A stretch of DNA of 64,000 bases from Istiophorus platypterus. Its lineage: Eukaryota > Chordata > Actinopteri > Istiophoriformes > Istiophoridae. Of this stretch, positions 1 to 13,504 are shown in pieces. How positions within the stretch are numbered: the stretch's first letter is position 1; each line of letters begins with the position of its first letter. Location of the stretch: the NCBI GenBank assembly GCA_016859345.1, contig CM029120.1, positions 5,717,501 through 5,781,500 on the forward strand, given 5' to 3'. Both the position numbers and the translations under genes were made by a program. The notes beneath the pieces were generated by a model. It was not told where the DNA came from and ran no database searches. It saw only the letters and a program-made list of their open reading frames with translations.

Positions 1-2080
1 AAAGGCAGGAAACTGCCTCTGTGACTCATTGAGCTTCGAGCGCCTGGTAAAACTCAAGGCGAGAGCGTGTCAACAAGCTTCTCAACGCAGATCCTTCCCT
101 CATGGGGGCTACAGCAGCTGGACAGTAAAAGAACAATGTTCAGAGAGATTTGCATAAGGAAATCCAACCAAATCTATAAAATCCCCATGGGGGGGGGTTA
201 GGGTTAGACACCCCCTGCCCCGCCCCTGCCCCCTCCGGCAAGACAAGCCGGAGACCGATGGGAAAACGCCGACTGCCTGGAGGTCACAGGACAAAAAAAA
301 AAAAAAACATCCGAGGGTCAGTTACGCCACCTGGGGGATTTTTTTTTGGCCCCTCCTGTCTAACGCCGAGAGTCAGGCAACCGGACACCGGCAGCCGCGC
401 CGCAGCGAGCGGCAGGCCGCGTCGATTAATGAGATTTCCATACTTCGCGCCCCCGCCACACTTCCTGCTCTTCCGCCCTGGACCTCACCCGCCCGCACAG
501 AGGCGCTTTAAATAGACGCCCGTGTCCTGGCGTTAGTCGTGTATCAGGTATCAGCGCAGGAGCCGTCCCAGGGCTTCCATTCGGGGGAGCTGCCGGACGA
601 TGGCCAGGCCACCGTCGGACGGATCGGTGGGTTTGTCCTTGGCAGAGGAACCGCCATGGTGCAGCCTGAGCGGGGGGGTCTAATTTCAGGACCTTCGAGC
701 TAAAAAAAGCAACTTCAAAAACACTCAAAAGTACGATTACAACGCTAAATAAAGAAAGAAAGAATTAGGGAAGACAAAGAATAGCAAGTCTTTGTGATTT
801 CTAACAAACTGATGATACGCGGTTTTTGTTGGGACGGCGGCGACACTATACTGCGCGTAGCTTATGTGCGGATTGAGTATTAGGCTCGCACCATAGGGCA
901 AAGGATAAAGTGGAGGATTTACCATTTGATCTCTCTACATTCTTTTCTGATTACATGTCAGAGCTCGGCCCAGAGGGAGATCAAAGGTGCTATTTAAAAT
1001 TACAGCCCGGCCTCGCCATTGTACTGCAGTGGGAAGGGGAGGGGGTCAGTGGGGGGGTCAGTTCAGGCCGCTTCGGTTCGCAGAGACAACGTTTCAGCCG
1101 CAGATAAGAAGGCGTTCGATCTCATCACAAGCGACGGGACGAGCCGAGCTCTCCGAGAAGCTGGTTCCCCGAGACGCCGGTTCCCCAAGACTCCGGTTCC
1201 CCAAGACTCCGGTTCCCCGAGAGCAAATCCCATTTCCGAGTCCCCTGAATTTGGAGCGGCGCCCGGGCCGACCTTGCAACGTTCGGCCGGCAAACCGCAT
1301 CGAGCCATCAATCGCCTCGCTCTGCCGGTTCACCGCCATCCTCCCCGTCTTCAACCCAAAGTCGGATCTGGACTTGGCTCCTTAGTATTTTTTGTTCCCA
1401 GTGTTTTTTTTACGACTTCCTTTGGCAAAATTAAAAACCACTTAGGGTAGTTAAGAATCTGTACGGGAAAGAAAAACAAACCAAAACAATAACCTTAGCA
1501 ACACAGATCCCTGCGACCAGGCCGCTCGACCGCTAACATTGATTTAAAGCAGCTATGATCAATTATTAATGAGAATGCATTATTGAGCACGTGAGACGAG
1601 CATGTCAAGGTGAACGCGTTCCCCTGAAACTTCAGAGAACTATGAGCTGAATCTACAGCTCGTTGTTGAACTGGCCTCTTCCGTTTAGATTCACTCTCAC
1701 CGCTCTCATACCTTCAGTTTTAGCCGTAGCAGGCGCGGCGGGCGGACGCGGCTAGCTGTTAGCTGGTGAGCGTGGTGGAGCGTCTGGCAGCTAAAGAGCC
1801 CAAGTTCCCCTCAGGTGTTGGTGGGGACTCAAAACAAGGGTAAAAGTTAGCTAGACAGATTCATCAGGTGGCCAGAGACACAACTCCGAATAAAGGACGA
1901 TGTTGCTCCATGTAATTAAACAACTGGCTGCTAACATATTTACCTAAAAGGTAATAATATGTTGTGTTTACATCTTGTTTCTGCTGCTCACAAGTGACCA
2001 AGTAAAAGAAAAAAAAAAAATCAGTTATTGCAGGATTTTACGTTCTGTTGCGGTCACCTCTAAGTCTCACTCTAACGTTA
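1..2080. other. Left-edge interval without recognised gene
   Basis: GC-rich, CpG-containing patches (about 200-660 and 1050-1370) alternate with AT-rich DNA. It contains a 16-bp tandem repeat at 1163-1226 and two TTAGGG-like units at 197-206. Reading frames are short and overlap on both strands. Confidence 0.5.
1163..1226. repeat. 16-bp minisatellite, 4 units
   Basis: Four consecutive 16-nt units of the form GGTTCCCCrAGACkCC. The middle two are identical and the last is degraded. Confidence 0.9.
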
Positions 2081-2082
2081 GC

Positions 2083-2300
2083 TCTCCGCTAACGTTAGGT
2101 GTAACGCGGTCAAGGCCACGTGTTTATTCACACTAACATTAGCATGCTACAGTGCTAAATGTTAACATGATACACTAACACGCTCAATGCTAACTTGTCA
2201 CTATGCTTACAAAGGACATATTAACATGCTAACCTGACACATGTTATATTAATTGTTTTCACATATTGATATGCTAATGTTTGTTAAATGCTAAACGTAA
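2083..2300. repeat. Fragment of 'gctaacatgcta'-rich dispersed repeat (family D)
   Basis: Dense 'catgctaa', 'ctaacattagc' and 'atgctaatgtttg' words, as in the copies at 28.5 and 49.9 kb. Confidence 0.55.
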
Positions 2301-2454
2301 ACATCAAGCCAAGACTGGCTTTTTGTAGTTTAGACTGATATTTGTTGGTCATGAAATGTTAACACCAACTTTCTCAAACTAAATCCTGAAACTGTTTTAT
2401 TATTTGTTTGTGCATAGATTAAACAAACATCTTAATTAGAAAGCTTAAGTGGAG

Positions 2455-2580
2455 CTAGTACTTGGACAGACCCAGGTTAGCTGTTTCCCCTTGTTTCCAG
2501 ACTCTATGCTACGCTAGGCTAACAACGTCCCAGCTCCAGCCTTAAAATAGAGAGTCTGCAGGAACTCATGTTTGTTTTCC
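2455..2580. repeat. Half copy of foldback repeat (family B)
   Basis: Reads 'ggacagacccaggttagct', 'gtttccagactctatgct' and 'acgctaggctaac'. This is a diverged right half of the family. Confidence 0.65.
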
Positions 2581-3173
2581 TCTATATCTCTGTATTTTCC
2601 AAACTAAATAAGCGCTCTTTTAAGAACAGGAAACTTTCCTCCGTTTATTTTTCCCCAATCAACTCTTCTCTCTAATCTTTCCCTATTTTTCGATGCCATT
2701 TCCGCCACACTGAGTCACCAGCAGACCTTCGACTCTTGTCCCAGCCTCCTCGGGGATTCACACCGGTGACCTTTGGGTCACTTTCGGAGTTAGCGTTCTT
2801 GACCGTTCCAGGCAGGCCGAGTCCAGCTCGGACCGCGGTTGGAGGGCTGGGGGGGCAGAGGGGTCCGGTTACCTCTGATGTCTGAAACACAAGACCTGCA
2901 GCGAACGGACGGACGCCGCACACAAAGCGGTCGCCCGGAAGTGACGGGAAAGGGCTCGGCCCCGGTTCGGGATTCCTCGGCGCGTCGGGGAAAAAATTTA
3001 ATGGGTCCAAATTGACCACTGAGGGTCTGGACAGCCTCTGATAATGCTATTACATCCGGAATGTATTGGTTTGAGGCACGTGCGCTGCATGAATTTCCAG
3101 GGTTGCCATGGAAATACTTTTTTTCCTACTCCTCTGATGTAGGTTAACAGGCAATCACCAGTTATGAATAAAG

Positions 3174-3177
<4 letters not shown>

Positions 3178-3258
<81 letters not shown>

Positions 3259-3260
3259 TG
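3178..3260. repeat. (TG)n then (GA)n microsatellite
   Basis: About 35 TG units followed by a short GA run. A second interrupted TG tract lies at 3457-3541. Confidence 0.95.
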
Positions 3261-3456
3261 TATTCGAGTGTTTCAGGGGTTGTGTCGTAGAACTGGATGT
3301 TGTGAGGACACTGTGGCCGTCGCGACTCCGAGGGGCAGTTTGAGGGTTTGGGCTCGGTCTCAGGGTTCAGGTTAGAACCAGGTTTGGGTTCAGGTCGAGG
3401 GTCACGGGTTCAGGGGGATGCACGGCTCGACATGTGTCCTCACAACGGATGTAAGA

Positions 3457-3541
3457 TGTGTGTTTGTGTGCGTGTGTGTGTGTGTGTGCGTGCGTGTGCG
3501 TGTGCGTGTGTGTTTGTGTGTGTGTTTGTGTGTGTGTGTTT
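3457..3541. repeat. Interrupted (TG)n microsatellite
   Basis: TG units interrupted by CG and TT steps on the plus strand. Confidence 0.9.
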
Positions 3542-6160
3542 TTGCAGCTGAGTGCTCGTCTCTTTCTAGGCCGAAATGCATTAGGAGCCGATTTGATGGG
3601 CGTCATATCGATGCCCTTCTTCTGCTCTGACGTTTCCCTGAGTGAACCAGACTCGTGGGGGGGCGGGGGGGGGGGGGGGAGCTCGACGGAGTAAAACATC
3701 TCACCGCCGCTTTTATCTATTTAATTTCATCTCTGTTTAGTGGTTTCTCGCCGTCTCCCGCGGCCTTAACCGTTGCCACAACTGACAGCGGTTCAGTGAG
3801 TTCACAAAAAAAAATGTTTTAAAAATTTAAAAAAATTTTCCTCCACAGCTCGAAGCAATTTAGAAATAAATCTGTTTGGAAAACGAAAGCTCACTTTGTT
3901 CCTGTAGATCTAAGATTATAAAACGAGTGTTGCTCAGGGCGACAGCTGCATCTAAGCATTTTGATATTGACTTTTAATATTTCCAGATTTAAAAAAGGAA
4001 CGGCAGTCACAAACTTTTAGTCGGTGTTGTTTGCCACAAAAATCCTTCCCCGAGCCCGTGGCGTAAGTGGTTCCTGGTTCCAGACCGGCAGAGGTTCGGC
4101 GCCGCTCTTGAACCAGTTTTTCCACGTTTCTATTTTTGCACCAAAAATGCCAAGAACTGGTTCAAAAGTAGGGCACGAGACTAAACCCCCCCACGCCCAC
4201 CCCCTTCATCCCTGCCCTGCCCCCCACATAGGGACTGAACCGGACCGCTTTTGGTCCTGGTAGCAGATGCCACACATTGTGACGTGACTCAACGCTGGAC
4301 CCGCTGACCTGTTAAAGCTGAGCACCACTGCTTTGCACCGCTGCCCTCGGTTGATAGACAGATGCCTCTTGGACGCCGCAATCCCGGAGCTATTTAAAGG
4401 GATTGCCACTGCGTTGGCCCGGCAATTAACGACACCTCCCTCCGAAGTTACTTGAACCCCGTCCGGGCCGCGGCACGACAGGGAGGACCGTGCTAAAAGT
4501 AACCGTATCCCTGCTGGAGGACGCACGAGGGCTAGAAACTGGCGCCCGGCGAAGAGCGTGCGACGTCGTCTGACGTTATTTACACCGCACACAGGGTTTA
4601 CCGTCGGCACGGCGCAGTTAAAGTTCAGATTCCTTGGACCAGACGCTTGTTGCCCAAACACTGGGAATCCGGGGTTAAATGTTTCTGTCAGCGTCAATGT
4701 GTCGACTGAAAACTCTTGGGTTGGTTATGAACCACGGACGGGAAAGGTTAAGTGAAGCTGAAGTAAATACACTAGCGAACTACTGCAGAACGCCAGCTGT
4801 TGTGGGCTCTTGTGCCCTGTGGTGTCGTAGAACTAGTCCTGGCACAACAGCTGGTTGTTGCCGGTTTCAAACGACGGGCTGACGAGTTCTAAACCAGTGC
4901 GTTAATGTTGTGTATGTGTGTGTGTGTGTGTGCGACCTAAATTCTCACATCTCTTTTTGGATCTGACATAAACCCGCATCCCGGCGTCTCCGTCCGTCCC
5001 CCTTTGCCCCCCCAGCCCCCTCTTCCTCGCCTCATCAGCCTGATTCAAATCATCTCTCCCTTTATGACTCACTGAGAAAAAAATGCAAAAACAAGTCTTC
5101 AGAGAGACTCTGACACGGCTCAGCTGCAGCTCGCCGAGCGTCGAGCCCGGAGAGATGACACTTCCATAGGCTGAGGGGAAAACTAGGGAGTCCCTCTGCA
5201 GGAGGACGGAGTATTTTTCCCCTGTCAGACCACTGATCCTTCACCTGCCAGGGAATTAGAAATACCACGCGAGAGCAATGTGCCCGCAGAAGCCCTGTAA
5301 ACAAGCATTAAGCAGCTGAGGTTGAAGATCCCGTAACATCCTGCAGACAGTCAACTCCACGGCGAAATTTGGCGGCAAAAGATAGCGTCACTTCCCGGGA
5401 GGCTGTGGCGGTAGTTGAGCCTCAGGAAAACAGCTTGTCGGGCGAACGGAAAGCAACATCGCTATTTTCAGATCCGAAACTTATATGGAAGTTTGGCTGG
5501 TGGGAAATGTCACGCTGTAAATCAAAAGGCATTATTCCTCGTGCAGCCACCTAAGGACATTTCGGACCCAGCCCCACAGCGTTAGACGCGACGGTCTCGG
5601 TTTCCTCCGCCCTCGGCTTTTGTCTTAAGCTCTAAGCCCGTCAACTGCACTTGTATATGTGCTATGACACACTGAGCTAACAGTGTATGACATTTAAAAA
5701 AAAGGAATCTATCGAACGATCGCTATATAACATCGAACAATGCAGCGTTTGTTTTGCTTTCGCGACTCTTGCATTATTCAGCCCCTAGCTGGATCCACAC
5801 AGGAAATGAATGGGCGCAACAGATGCAAACGATGTTTACGGATGTGACAGGCAACCCACCGCCGTCTCGGTGCAGGGTGTTCGTTTTCCTGGCAGCCAAC
5901 TCCGAGGCTTAAAACCCTCAGAACACCTCATTTTGAGTATAATAACACATTTGAGTTCTGTTAATGTGAAAGCCTCGACCCCCGCGGCGGCCTACGTACG
6001 TCCGTCACCCGCCGCGCATTTCGTCTAAGGGGAAACCCACCTGCTCACCAAACTGCTCCGAATGAGTCACGTAAATGCATCATGTAAATGCCTATGATGC
6101 TTCACATCACGGCCATAAACTTCCTGAGAGGAAATCAACCCTCTATTATTTTCTGTGTGC
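3542..6160. other. Interval without recognised gene
   Basis: It holds a poly-G run (3656-3679), a 12-nt inverted repeat CCAGCTGTTGTG (4793-4804 with 4843-4854) and otherwise unique-looking DNA. The stretch 5040-5310 is non-repetitive and could be a conserved element; this is not testable here. Confidence 0.5.
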
Positions 6161-6161
6161 G

Positions 6162-6282
<121 letters not shown>

Positions 6283-6533
6283 GCTACCAAATTACAGGGC
6301 TTTGAGAACGCCAAATTTTTTCCCCCCGCTGCCTCAGCGCATCGTCTAAACCTTGAAGATGTGAGTGTGATTGCTGCTTGATTGTTGTACCATCGCGGTG
6401 CACAGCCTGTTCACACATCTGGGTTATCTGTGTCTGATCAAGCAACACAGCCTCTTCATCACGCCCCCCCCCTTTTTCTTTTCAAACTCGCGGTTACTAT
6501 GGGAACTGGGAATACACACACGGCAGCAGGTTG

Positions 6534-6808
<275 letters not shown>

Positions 6809-7004
6809 GCGTGCATGTAAATACTGAAATTCTCTCTTGCATGCTTCAACATCAAAGAGGGAAGAAAAAGAAGAAAAAGAAGAAGACGAAGCAGTTGCAT
6901 GGGACAAAGTGTCCAGACTGAAACCTGAGAGACCTGCAGACATTACAGGGGAATACTGCTTTCCAGCTACCTAAATACACCCTCTCCACACACACTTACA
7001 TCCT

Positions 7005-7006
<2 letters not shown>

Positions 7007-7036
<30 letters not shown>
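7007..7036. repeat. (CA)n microsatellite
   Basis: About 14 CA units. Confidence 0.9.
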
Positions 7037-7039
<3 letters not shown>

Positions 7040-7484
7040 CACAGTTGTGACTGCTTCGGAGCCGGTGGCATCCCACTCTCCACACGCCTCACACACACAG
7101 CCTGAAATGACCGACACACCGACACCATCTGTAACAATGCGCCACCGGCGTCTCCATCACCAGCGTCTCCGCCACCGGCTATACCGTCAACGGCGTCTCT
7201 GCCACCTGCCCGACCCGCCGCAGACCGAGCTCCAAGTCGGTAAACAGGCCGCACGATGGAATCCCTCCCTTTCGAGGCCGTTCTGCCCCGGCGAGCATCG
7301 CGGAGCGGAGGGTGACCCAGAGGAAGGCCGAGCGAGAAGAGAGCGGCCGAGGCTGCACTTGAATGCACAAATGCATCGTCCAAAAAGCATTGCACACCAC
7401 AGAGGACACGCCGGGCACTAATCGCAAAAATGGCACTGATTTGGCATGTGTAGGAAACGAATGCATTTCAATGCATCGGTGCAA

Positions 7485-7645
7485 GAAGACCTCTGATCCT
7501 TTACTTAAGTAGCAGTACAACAATGAAACAAGGCTCCATTACATGTCAAACCCTGCATTCGAAATCTCAAAAATGCAGTGAAATGACCAATTCTGCAGAA
7601 AAATGGTCACTTTGACTTATATAATCATATAATTACATTATTGTT
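7485..7645. repeat. Dispersed repeat family C, left part
   Basis: Landmarks are 'tttacttaagtagcagtac', 'aaaccctgcattcgaaatct' and 'ataatcatataattacatta'. These are the left part of a family whose right part is at 9.93-10.11 and 51.17-51.45 kb. Confidence 0.6.
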
Positions 7646-9930
7646 AATACTGTTTTATCGGTGCAAAGAAGCCTCCTTCGCGAAACCCCAAGAGTCGTGA
7701 CCCTCGGTACGTTCACACAGTCCACTGTTATATTTGCATCGTCGATCCCTGTCATGGAGCAGATATTACTTCAACAGAGGAGGTTAAATAAAAGTCAATG
7801 GCTAATAAGCTACAATAGCCTCCTCCGTTATGGACTCCCCGCCTCTCTTGGCTCCTGAAAACTTAAGAGCTCGTTTCTGGCCGGTGGGTGCAAAGGGTCA
7901 TGACGGGGTAAGTGGGAGGAGGCAAAAACCTGCATTTCATTTATTTTATTTTTTTTTTAAACTTTCCTGTAATCTCTGTCTCTGTTGAAACACATTCTTT
8001 TTTAATCTCTTTGGACCTCTAGCGGTTATCTAAATGAAACCGTCCTTTCTTACTCCAGCTCCATTTTGTGAGGAATCCTCTCCGACAAACGGACATAGCA
8101 GCCTCCATCTTGTAACTCTTATTCGCGTGATAAAGAAAGAAGGATTTCGGGGTATTTTATAGAGAATTAAAAAGGGAAATGCAGTTAAATCAAAACGATG
8201 AGCTAAAAGAGGCTAAAACATTGTGTGTGGCCAAAGGGAACATGCAGAGAACAAAGCAAAGTTTGGAGTTTTCCTGTTAAATGTTTCTGGAGCCACAACC
8301 TTCTATCAGCCATTGGCAGAATGGCCTATGAGGCACGACCCCTGCCTGAATCTAGGGCTCAGCTTGGTGTGACATTCCTGCAACTGTCACAGTGGCAAGA
8401 TAAGATACTTCACATCGACCTCCCTGTCCCCACAATCTAATCTGTACATGCAAAAATACTGCGCCAAATTTAAGAGCGCCCCTACTACAGTATGCATTGA
8501 AAGGGCATAGGGGCATATTACCAGTTAGAACAGATACAGTTGATCATTGACTTTTCTACGCACGGAATTAACGTGAACCCACGTTGTTTTTCCCTCAGGT
8601 GGAGGTACACATGTGCACACTAGAACATGGCGTTAGGGCTTTTTAAAACTGCCGTTAGGGCTTTTGTCTCCAGGAAGAAGCGTCTGCCCCCGTGTATCGT
8701 TTCTTGTTTCTTTATCGCCCGACAAAACGGCGAGGCCAAGCTCCACATTTGTAAAAGCTATGAATCGATTCAAGTGGGGAAAAGATGCGGAGGGAAGATC
8801 AGGGCCCCCTTTTCTTGTTTTTCCTCCCTCCTGTGGGCTGGTATTGTGCCGGTGGATTGGGGCACAAGGAGAGAGATGCCAGGAAGCCTTGGGAAGGGCA
8901 GGGAAGTGGAGGAGGGGGAAGTCCCTGGCTGGAGCGGCGCCCAGGGCCCCCCCTTCTGCCACCCCTGCCCCCGGCAAACCACTGGTCCTACATCCTTGAG
9001 CTCAGCTAACATCCCTGAGGCTGCCAGCTTGTGACAAAAGGCCGAATCGAGCTCAAATCTGCGGAGAACACAGAGAAAGGTAAGGGATGAGGGAGATGGA
9101 CCAAAAGAAGGAAAAAAGAAGGAGGAAGAAACACAAAGAGGGAGGAGGAGGAGGAGGAGGAGGAGGAGGAGGAGGAGGAGCGTGGAGGCCGTTGTAATGA
9201 CAGAGCTTGAGATCACACCGAAAGACAGAAAGAGAAACAGAACGCAGCAGCGCTCGCACAGTCTCGGTGCGACAGGTTACTCCAGACGGCGCAAAAACAA
9301 AAACAAAACAACAAAAAAACAACACATCTGGCAGCCGGGCCGTCTTTTCTGCCAAACCACGGCTCCCAATCCCTGCCCCTTCCTGGAGAAGTGAACTCGT
9401 AGAGGCAATGTGAAATAAATTTATTAATAAATAGAATAAATATAAAAAATAGTCCAACTCCGACTCTAACAAGAGGAGGTTATTTTTACTCAGCGAGGGA
9501 ATTGCATTATTTACTGGTACAGTTACGGCTGCTGTTGTTGTGCTTGTTGCGGCGTTTTAAGGCCGAGAACGACAGAACCATAAAAATCTGAAAGCCTCAG
9601 ACGATTCCTGAGCATTTACCGGCCGAGCCGAGCCGAGCCAATCAATGAAGCTACGCTCGGTTCGCAGTTTATTAGGTAAAACTAATGCAGTCTAATGCAA
9701 CAACCTGACAATAGATAAAACTGTCATTAGCTCATAAACTTCAGTTTTTTGTTGATGTTTACAGCAAAAAAATGTGCTTTATATCAACACAGAGCTCTTT
9801 TTAAACTATTTTACCGATACTTAGATATTAATCCGATGGTTCCAAAACAAGATAACACAAATGCAATAAAATAAATGGGGTAGGTCAAGTTTATCATGTT
9901 TTTTCCTATGTAAAATCTCCATCTGTAAAT
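7646..9930. other. Interval without recognised gene
   Basis: It includes a (GGA)n tract at 9138-9181 and GC-rich, purine-skewed sequence at 8780-9000. Reading frames up to 148 codons overlap on both strands and lack domains. Confidence 0.5.
9138..9181. repeat. (GGA)n microsatellite
   Basis: About 13 GGA/GAG triplets: a polypurine mirror repeat. Confidence 0.95.
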
Positions 9931-10110
9931 TAAATGGAAATTATAAGTGTTGTATGATTGTAGCCCAGTAAAATGAGTACAATATTTCCTTGTGTAACGT
10001 GGTGGAGTAGAAGTATATAGTAGAATAAAAATGGAAATGTCAAACACCTTAAAAGTGTGATTGAATACACTACGAGTAAATGTACATAATTACTTTCCAC
10101 CAATGAATAA
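9930..10110. repeat. Dispersed repeat family C, right end
   Basis: Reads 'gagtacaatatttccttg', 'gtggagtagaagtatatagt', 'aaatggaaatgtcaaac', 'gagtaaatgtacataatt' and 'actttccaccaatga'. Confidence 0.75.
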
Positions 10111-10169
10111 ATCCAGCCACTCAAGCAAAGGTGAGGGAGGAAGAATCGACACGTCTCAGACTGTTGCGT

Positions 10170-10310
10170 CAAATTGATGCGGATGAGCGATGACGACCGT
10201 TGACACGATTCAAGATTAAAGTGACAGTGGCTGAGTCCTCAACATCACTAATCCAGACATCCGCTGTCAGCTGTTAAGAAAACCTGACAGCTGTATCAGT
10301 TAATGAAGAA
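10170..10310. promoter_or_regulatory. Candidate intronic enhancer with TGACAG/CAGCTG cluster
   Basis: Unique-looking sequence with TGACAG/CTGTCA cores (10218, 10264, 10286), two CAGCTG E-boxes (10269-10274, 10289-10294) and an 8-nt inverted repeat GCTGTCAG/CTGACAGC. The cores resemble MEIS/TGIF sites. The function is only a guess. Confidence 0.25.
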
Positions 10311-10352
10311 TCCGCGCTAATTCACAATTTTGGGTGTCAGAGCCCGAGCACA

Positions 10353-10479
10353 GGGGCGACGGCCCCCCAGGCGACGGCCCCCCAGGCGCCGGCCCCGACG
10401 CAGGCCCCGACGCCGGCCCCGACGCCGGCCCCGACGCCGGCCCCGACGCCGGCCCCGACGCCGGCCCCGACGCCGGCCC
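10353..10479. repeat. 12-bp GC-rich minisatellite
   Basis: About ten units of GGCCCCGACGCC, with variant GGCGACGGCCCC-type units at the left end. The minus strand is G-rich. Confidence 0.95.
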
Positions 10480-12120
10480 GTGGCAGAGTGACACTCATTT
10501 GCCCTAGACAAGTGCAATAAAGTGCAAAAATATCCATCATCACCACACGAGGGCCAACAGCTGCAGTCAGAGGGATACGAGGTTAACGAATCCCGTCAAC
10601 ACTGATTTGGACTGGATGAGGCGAATGATACGGATCTGCCCGGAAAATTTAACGGCTTCTTCCCTGGCCGATGCCCCGTCCCTCCGCCACGTTCGGTGCA
10701 AATCAGTCATCTTTTTTTTTTTGGGTGAAAATCCTGCCTGACAAAAACAAAAAAACAAAAACAAACAAACAAAAAACAACAACAGGAAAACAGATCAACC
10801 CCCCTCTGCCTGACGCATGATGGGTTACACCACCGCGCTCCAGGAGTCTGAATATGGGAAATGCTTTTGTTATAGGTTTTTATCTATTTCCTTTCTGAAC
10901 TTTATAAATAAAAAGCTTAACTCTCGCTGGATAATCACAAACAGCAGCTGTATTGGACCCCATGTGTTGTTCCTGCATCACAGTGAAAACGATCATGAGA
11001 ACAACGGGTTGCGTCGGCACGCTCTAAGTTAGGCCACACCGCATTAATCCCACTGGCAAATCTGTCCCTTTGACCCCTCGTGACTGGGGGGCAGCCACAG
11101 TGCAGATCCCAGTCTTATGTAAAAGTAGTCATAGTACCCAACATGCAGTATTTTTACCTGAAAAAATATTTCATTGGATCCCTTTTTTCTTTTTTTTCTT
11201 TTATTTAACTGTAATCCATTTCAATGTATTTATCCTCATTTTATTTTATGAGTAAACATTATTATAGTCATCATCATAAAATATCATGGGATTGATTCCA
11301 AAGGTTTCCGAGGGAACATTGTGAAACACGAAGTCTGGGTTTACTACCTGCTGACATCTTTATAAGAGACTCTAATGGGACCACCATGGCTCATTCTGAC
11401 TAATGTGTCAGTCGAGCAAAAACATACTTTTTATTTTTCAAAGCACTGATGGCGACTCGCACTCTGCTTTCACTTCAGCTTCTATTTTCCAGCTTTCGGT
11501 TTTTCCAGTGTATTTTAGCTTTCTTTACTTCTTCTGCCTGAAAAGCTGAACATACTTTGGTTTTCTAGCCATATTTCGGGCCGAGTCAGCATCGTCTAGA
11601 GCACTGGGCAGCACAATGTCATTTTATCCCTGATAAAACAACTATTTGTCCTTTAGCCTTCGACTGCTCCAGCGAATCTTAGCTGCTTCCTGTGTCTTAT
11701 GGCCGCTGTAGCTGTTGAATGCTCACAAACTGGTTTCATATTAAACGACAGGTTCCATATGTTACGATCAAGTAATTGTGTTAACTAAGATTATCTATAG
11801 CAACTTTATATACAGCAACTCCCATATTTAATCTTTTTAGAGAGGTTTTTTAAAGAAACTGTATGGCAGCATGCATTGACTGGCTATCGCTAGCAGAAGA
11901 GGAACTAGCTTGAAACTGCGGGACTTTAATTGGCTTGTAAAATGACTTTTAAAATGGGCAGGACATTGGCTCTCTACATCTCTCTAATGGAGCAACAATT
12001 TCTAAAACATCCAATAAAACAACTATGAAAATGGATAAAAGGATCTACCGAGTCTTCAACTTCTCAATCTGAGAGACGTGGTGGGACTTTTGGACTGAAT
12101 TTCAACAGCTGTTGTTTTCC
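10480..12120. other. Interval without recognised gene
   Basis: AT-rich with poly-T and CAAA runs (10710-10790). The part at 10900-11100 is non-repetitive. Nothing is recognised. Confidence 0.5.
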
Positions 12121-12124
12121 TGGC

Positions 12125-12460
12125 GACGCATCTACCACTCGCACGTCTGTCGTGTAAATTTAGCTGCAGCCAGGAGGTTATCGCCTCAGCTTAGCATAAA
12201 GACAACATGGGGGAAATGACTAGCCTCGCTCTGTCCAAAGATATGGACTAAACAGATGAGATATAGCGTGTTGATTAATGAGCTTTAAAGGTCTTGGGGT
12301 TTTTATTTTATCTCTGGACAAATTCAGGATTGCGTCTAGTCTTTATGCTAAGCTAAGCTAACCAAATGCCGGTTCCAGATTCGTATTGTATTGACGGATA
12401 TGAGTATTCCTGGCTAAATCAATAATCTCCCAAAATGTTGACCTCTTCCTCTCGAGTGCT
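12125..12460. repeat. Foldback repeat family B, short complete copy
   Basis: The left half has 'cttagcataaagaca' and 'gactagcctcgctctgtcca'. The right half has 'tctagtctttatgctaagct' and 'aagctaacc'. The two halves are inverted relative to each other around a short centre. Confidence 0.75.
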
Positions 12461-12699
12461 GCGCGGTCCGGCCTGGATGCTGGAGTAGCGAGCGCTAAAG
12501 TGAGCGTGCTAGCACGCAGCCGAGCGCCTGCGGTCCCGGCGGGGACGCGACCCCCTGTCCTCCGTCTGCGTCGGCAGCCCGGTGCCCTCGCTGAGACCTG
12601 CTGCCCCCCAATAACAGTGCGACGAAAACAAACGTACGGAAGCTGCAGTGGGGGGGGGGGCATCCACTGTGGTAGGCAAACCTGGCAATCATGCCGCAC

Positions 12700-12700
12700 G

Positions 12701-12746
<46 letters not shown>

Positions 12747-12998
12747 CACACACACACACATATGTATGCATGCATGCACGCACGCATGCATGCATGCATG
12801 CACGCGCACACGTATGCATGCTTGCACACACACACACACACATATGCATGCATGCGCACACACACGTATGCACGCGTGCACACACACAAATGCACACACA
12901 CACACATGCACATACACACACACATGCATGCACACACACACACACACACACACGCATGCATATATGCACGCACACACACATGCACGCACACACACGAT
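12700..12998. repeat. Compound (CA)n/(CATG)n microsatellite
   Basis: CA runs mixed with GCAT/GCAC tetranucleotides over about 300 nt. Confidence 0.95.
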
Positions 12999-13145
12999 AA
13001 TCAATCTGTCGTGGTTCTTTCCTATTATTCAGACGTGTGCCGGGGGCTCTCCAGTGCTCAGCTGCTCATGCAATATTCAGCTGTGGGATTTACCGGCTGG
13101 CTGGGGAGATGGTGTAGTGAAGTGACAGAGCAGAGCCTGGCAGCG

Positions 13146-13249
<104 letters not shown>

Positions 13250-13379
13250 CCCGACCGGTCACTAAGCTCAGGACACACCGAGCCTAAAATAGATTTGAGT
13301 TCAACATGTCTGATGAGTGAAGACGGCTTTGACGGGGAGAGTACAAGTCTGTGAATGAATGTGCTCTGGAGGGCCGCGT

Positions 13380-13424
<45 letters not shown>

Positions 13425-13475
13425 GTACACTGACACAAACACACGTTCGTATGTGTACACACAAACACACACATA
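13380..13475. repeat. (CA)n microsatellite
   Basis: 21 CA units, then interrupted CA-rich sequence. Confidence 0.95.
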
Positions 13476-13504
13476 CACTCTTGAAGCAAATGCTCAACAT
13501 TTGG

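Noticed and set aside
197..206. TTAGGG-like units suggesting an interstitial telomere
   Set aside because: Only two units; too short to be more than chance next to a poly-G run.
7047..7421. 124-codon plus-strand frame
   Set aside because: His/Arg-rich translation beside a (CA)n tract, with equally long frames on the opposite strand.
10300..10546. Gly-Pro-Ala-Ser or Arg-Gly repeat proteins
   Set aside because: They are frames of the 12-bp minisatellite. No start context or conserved flank.
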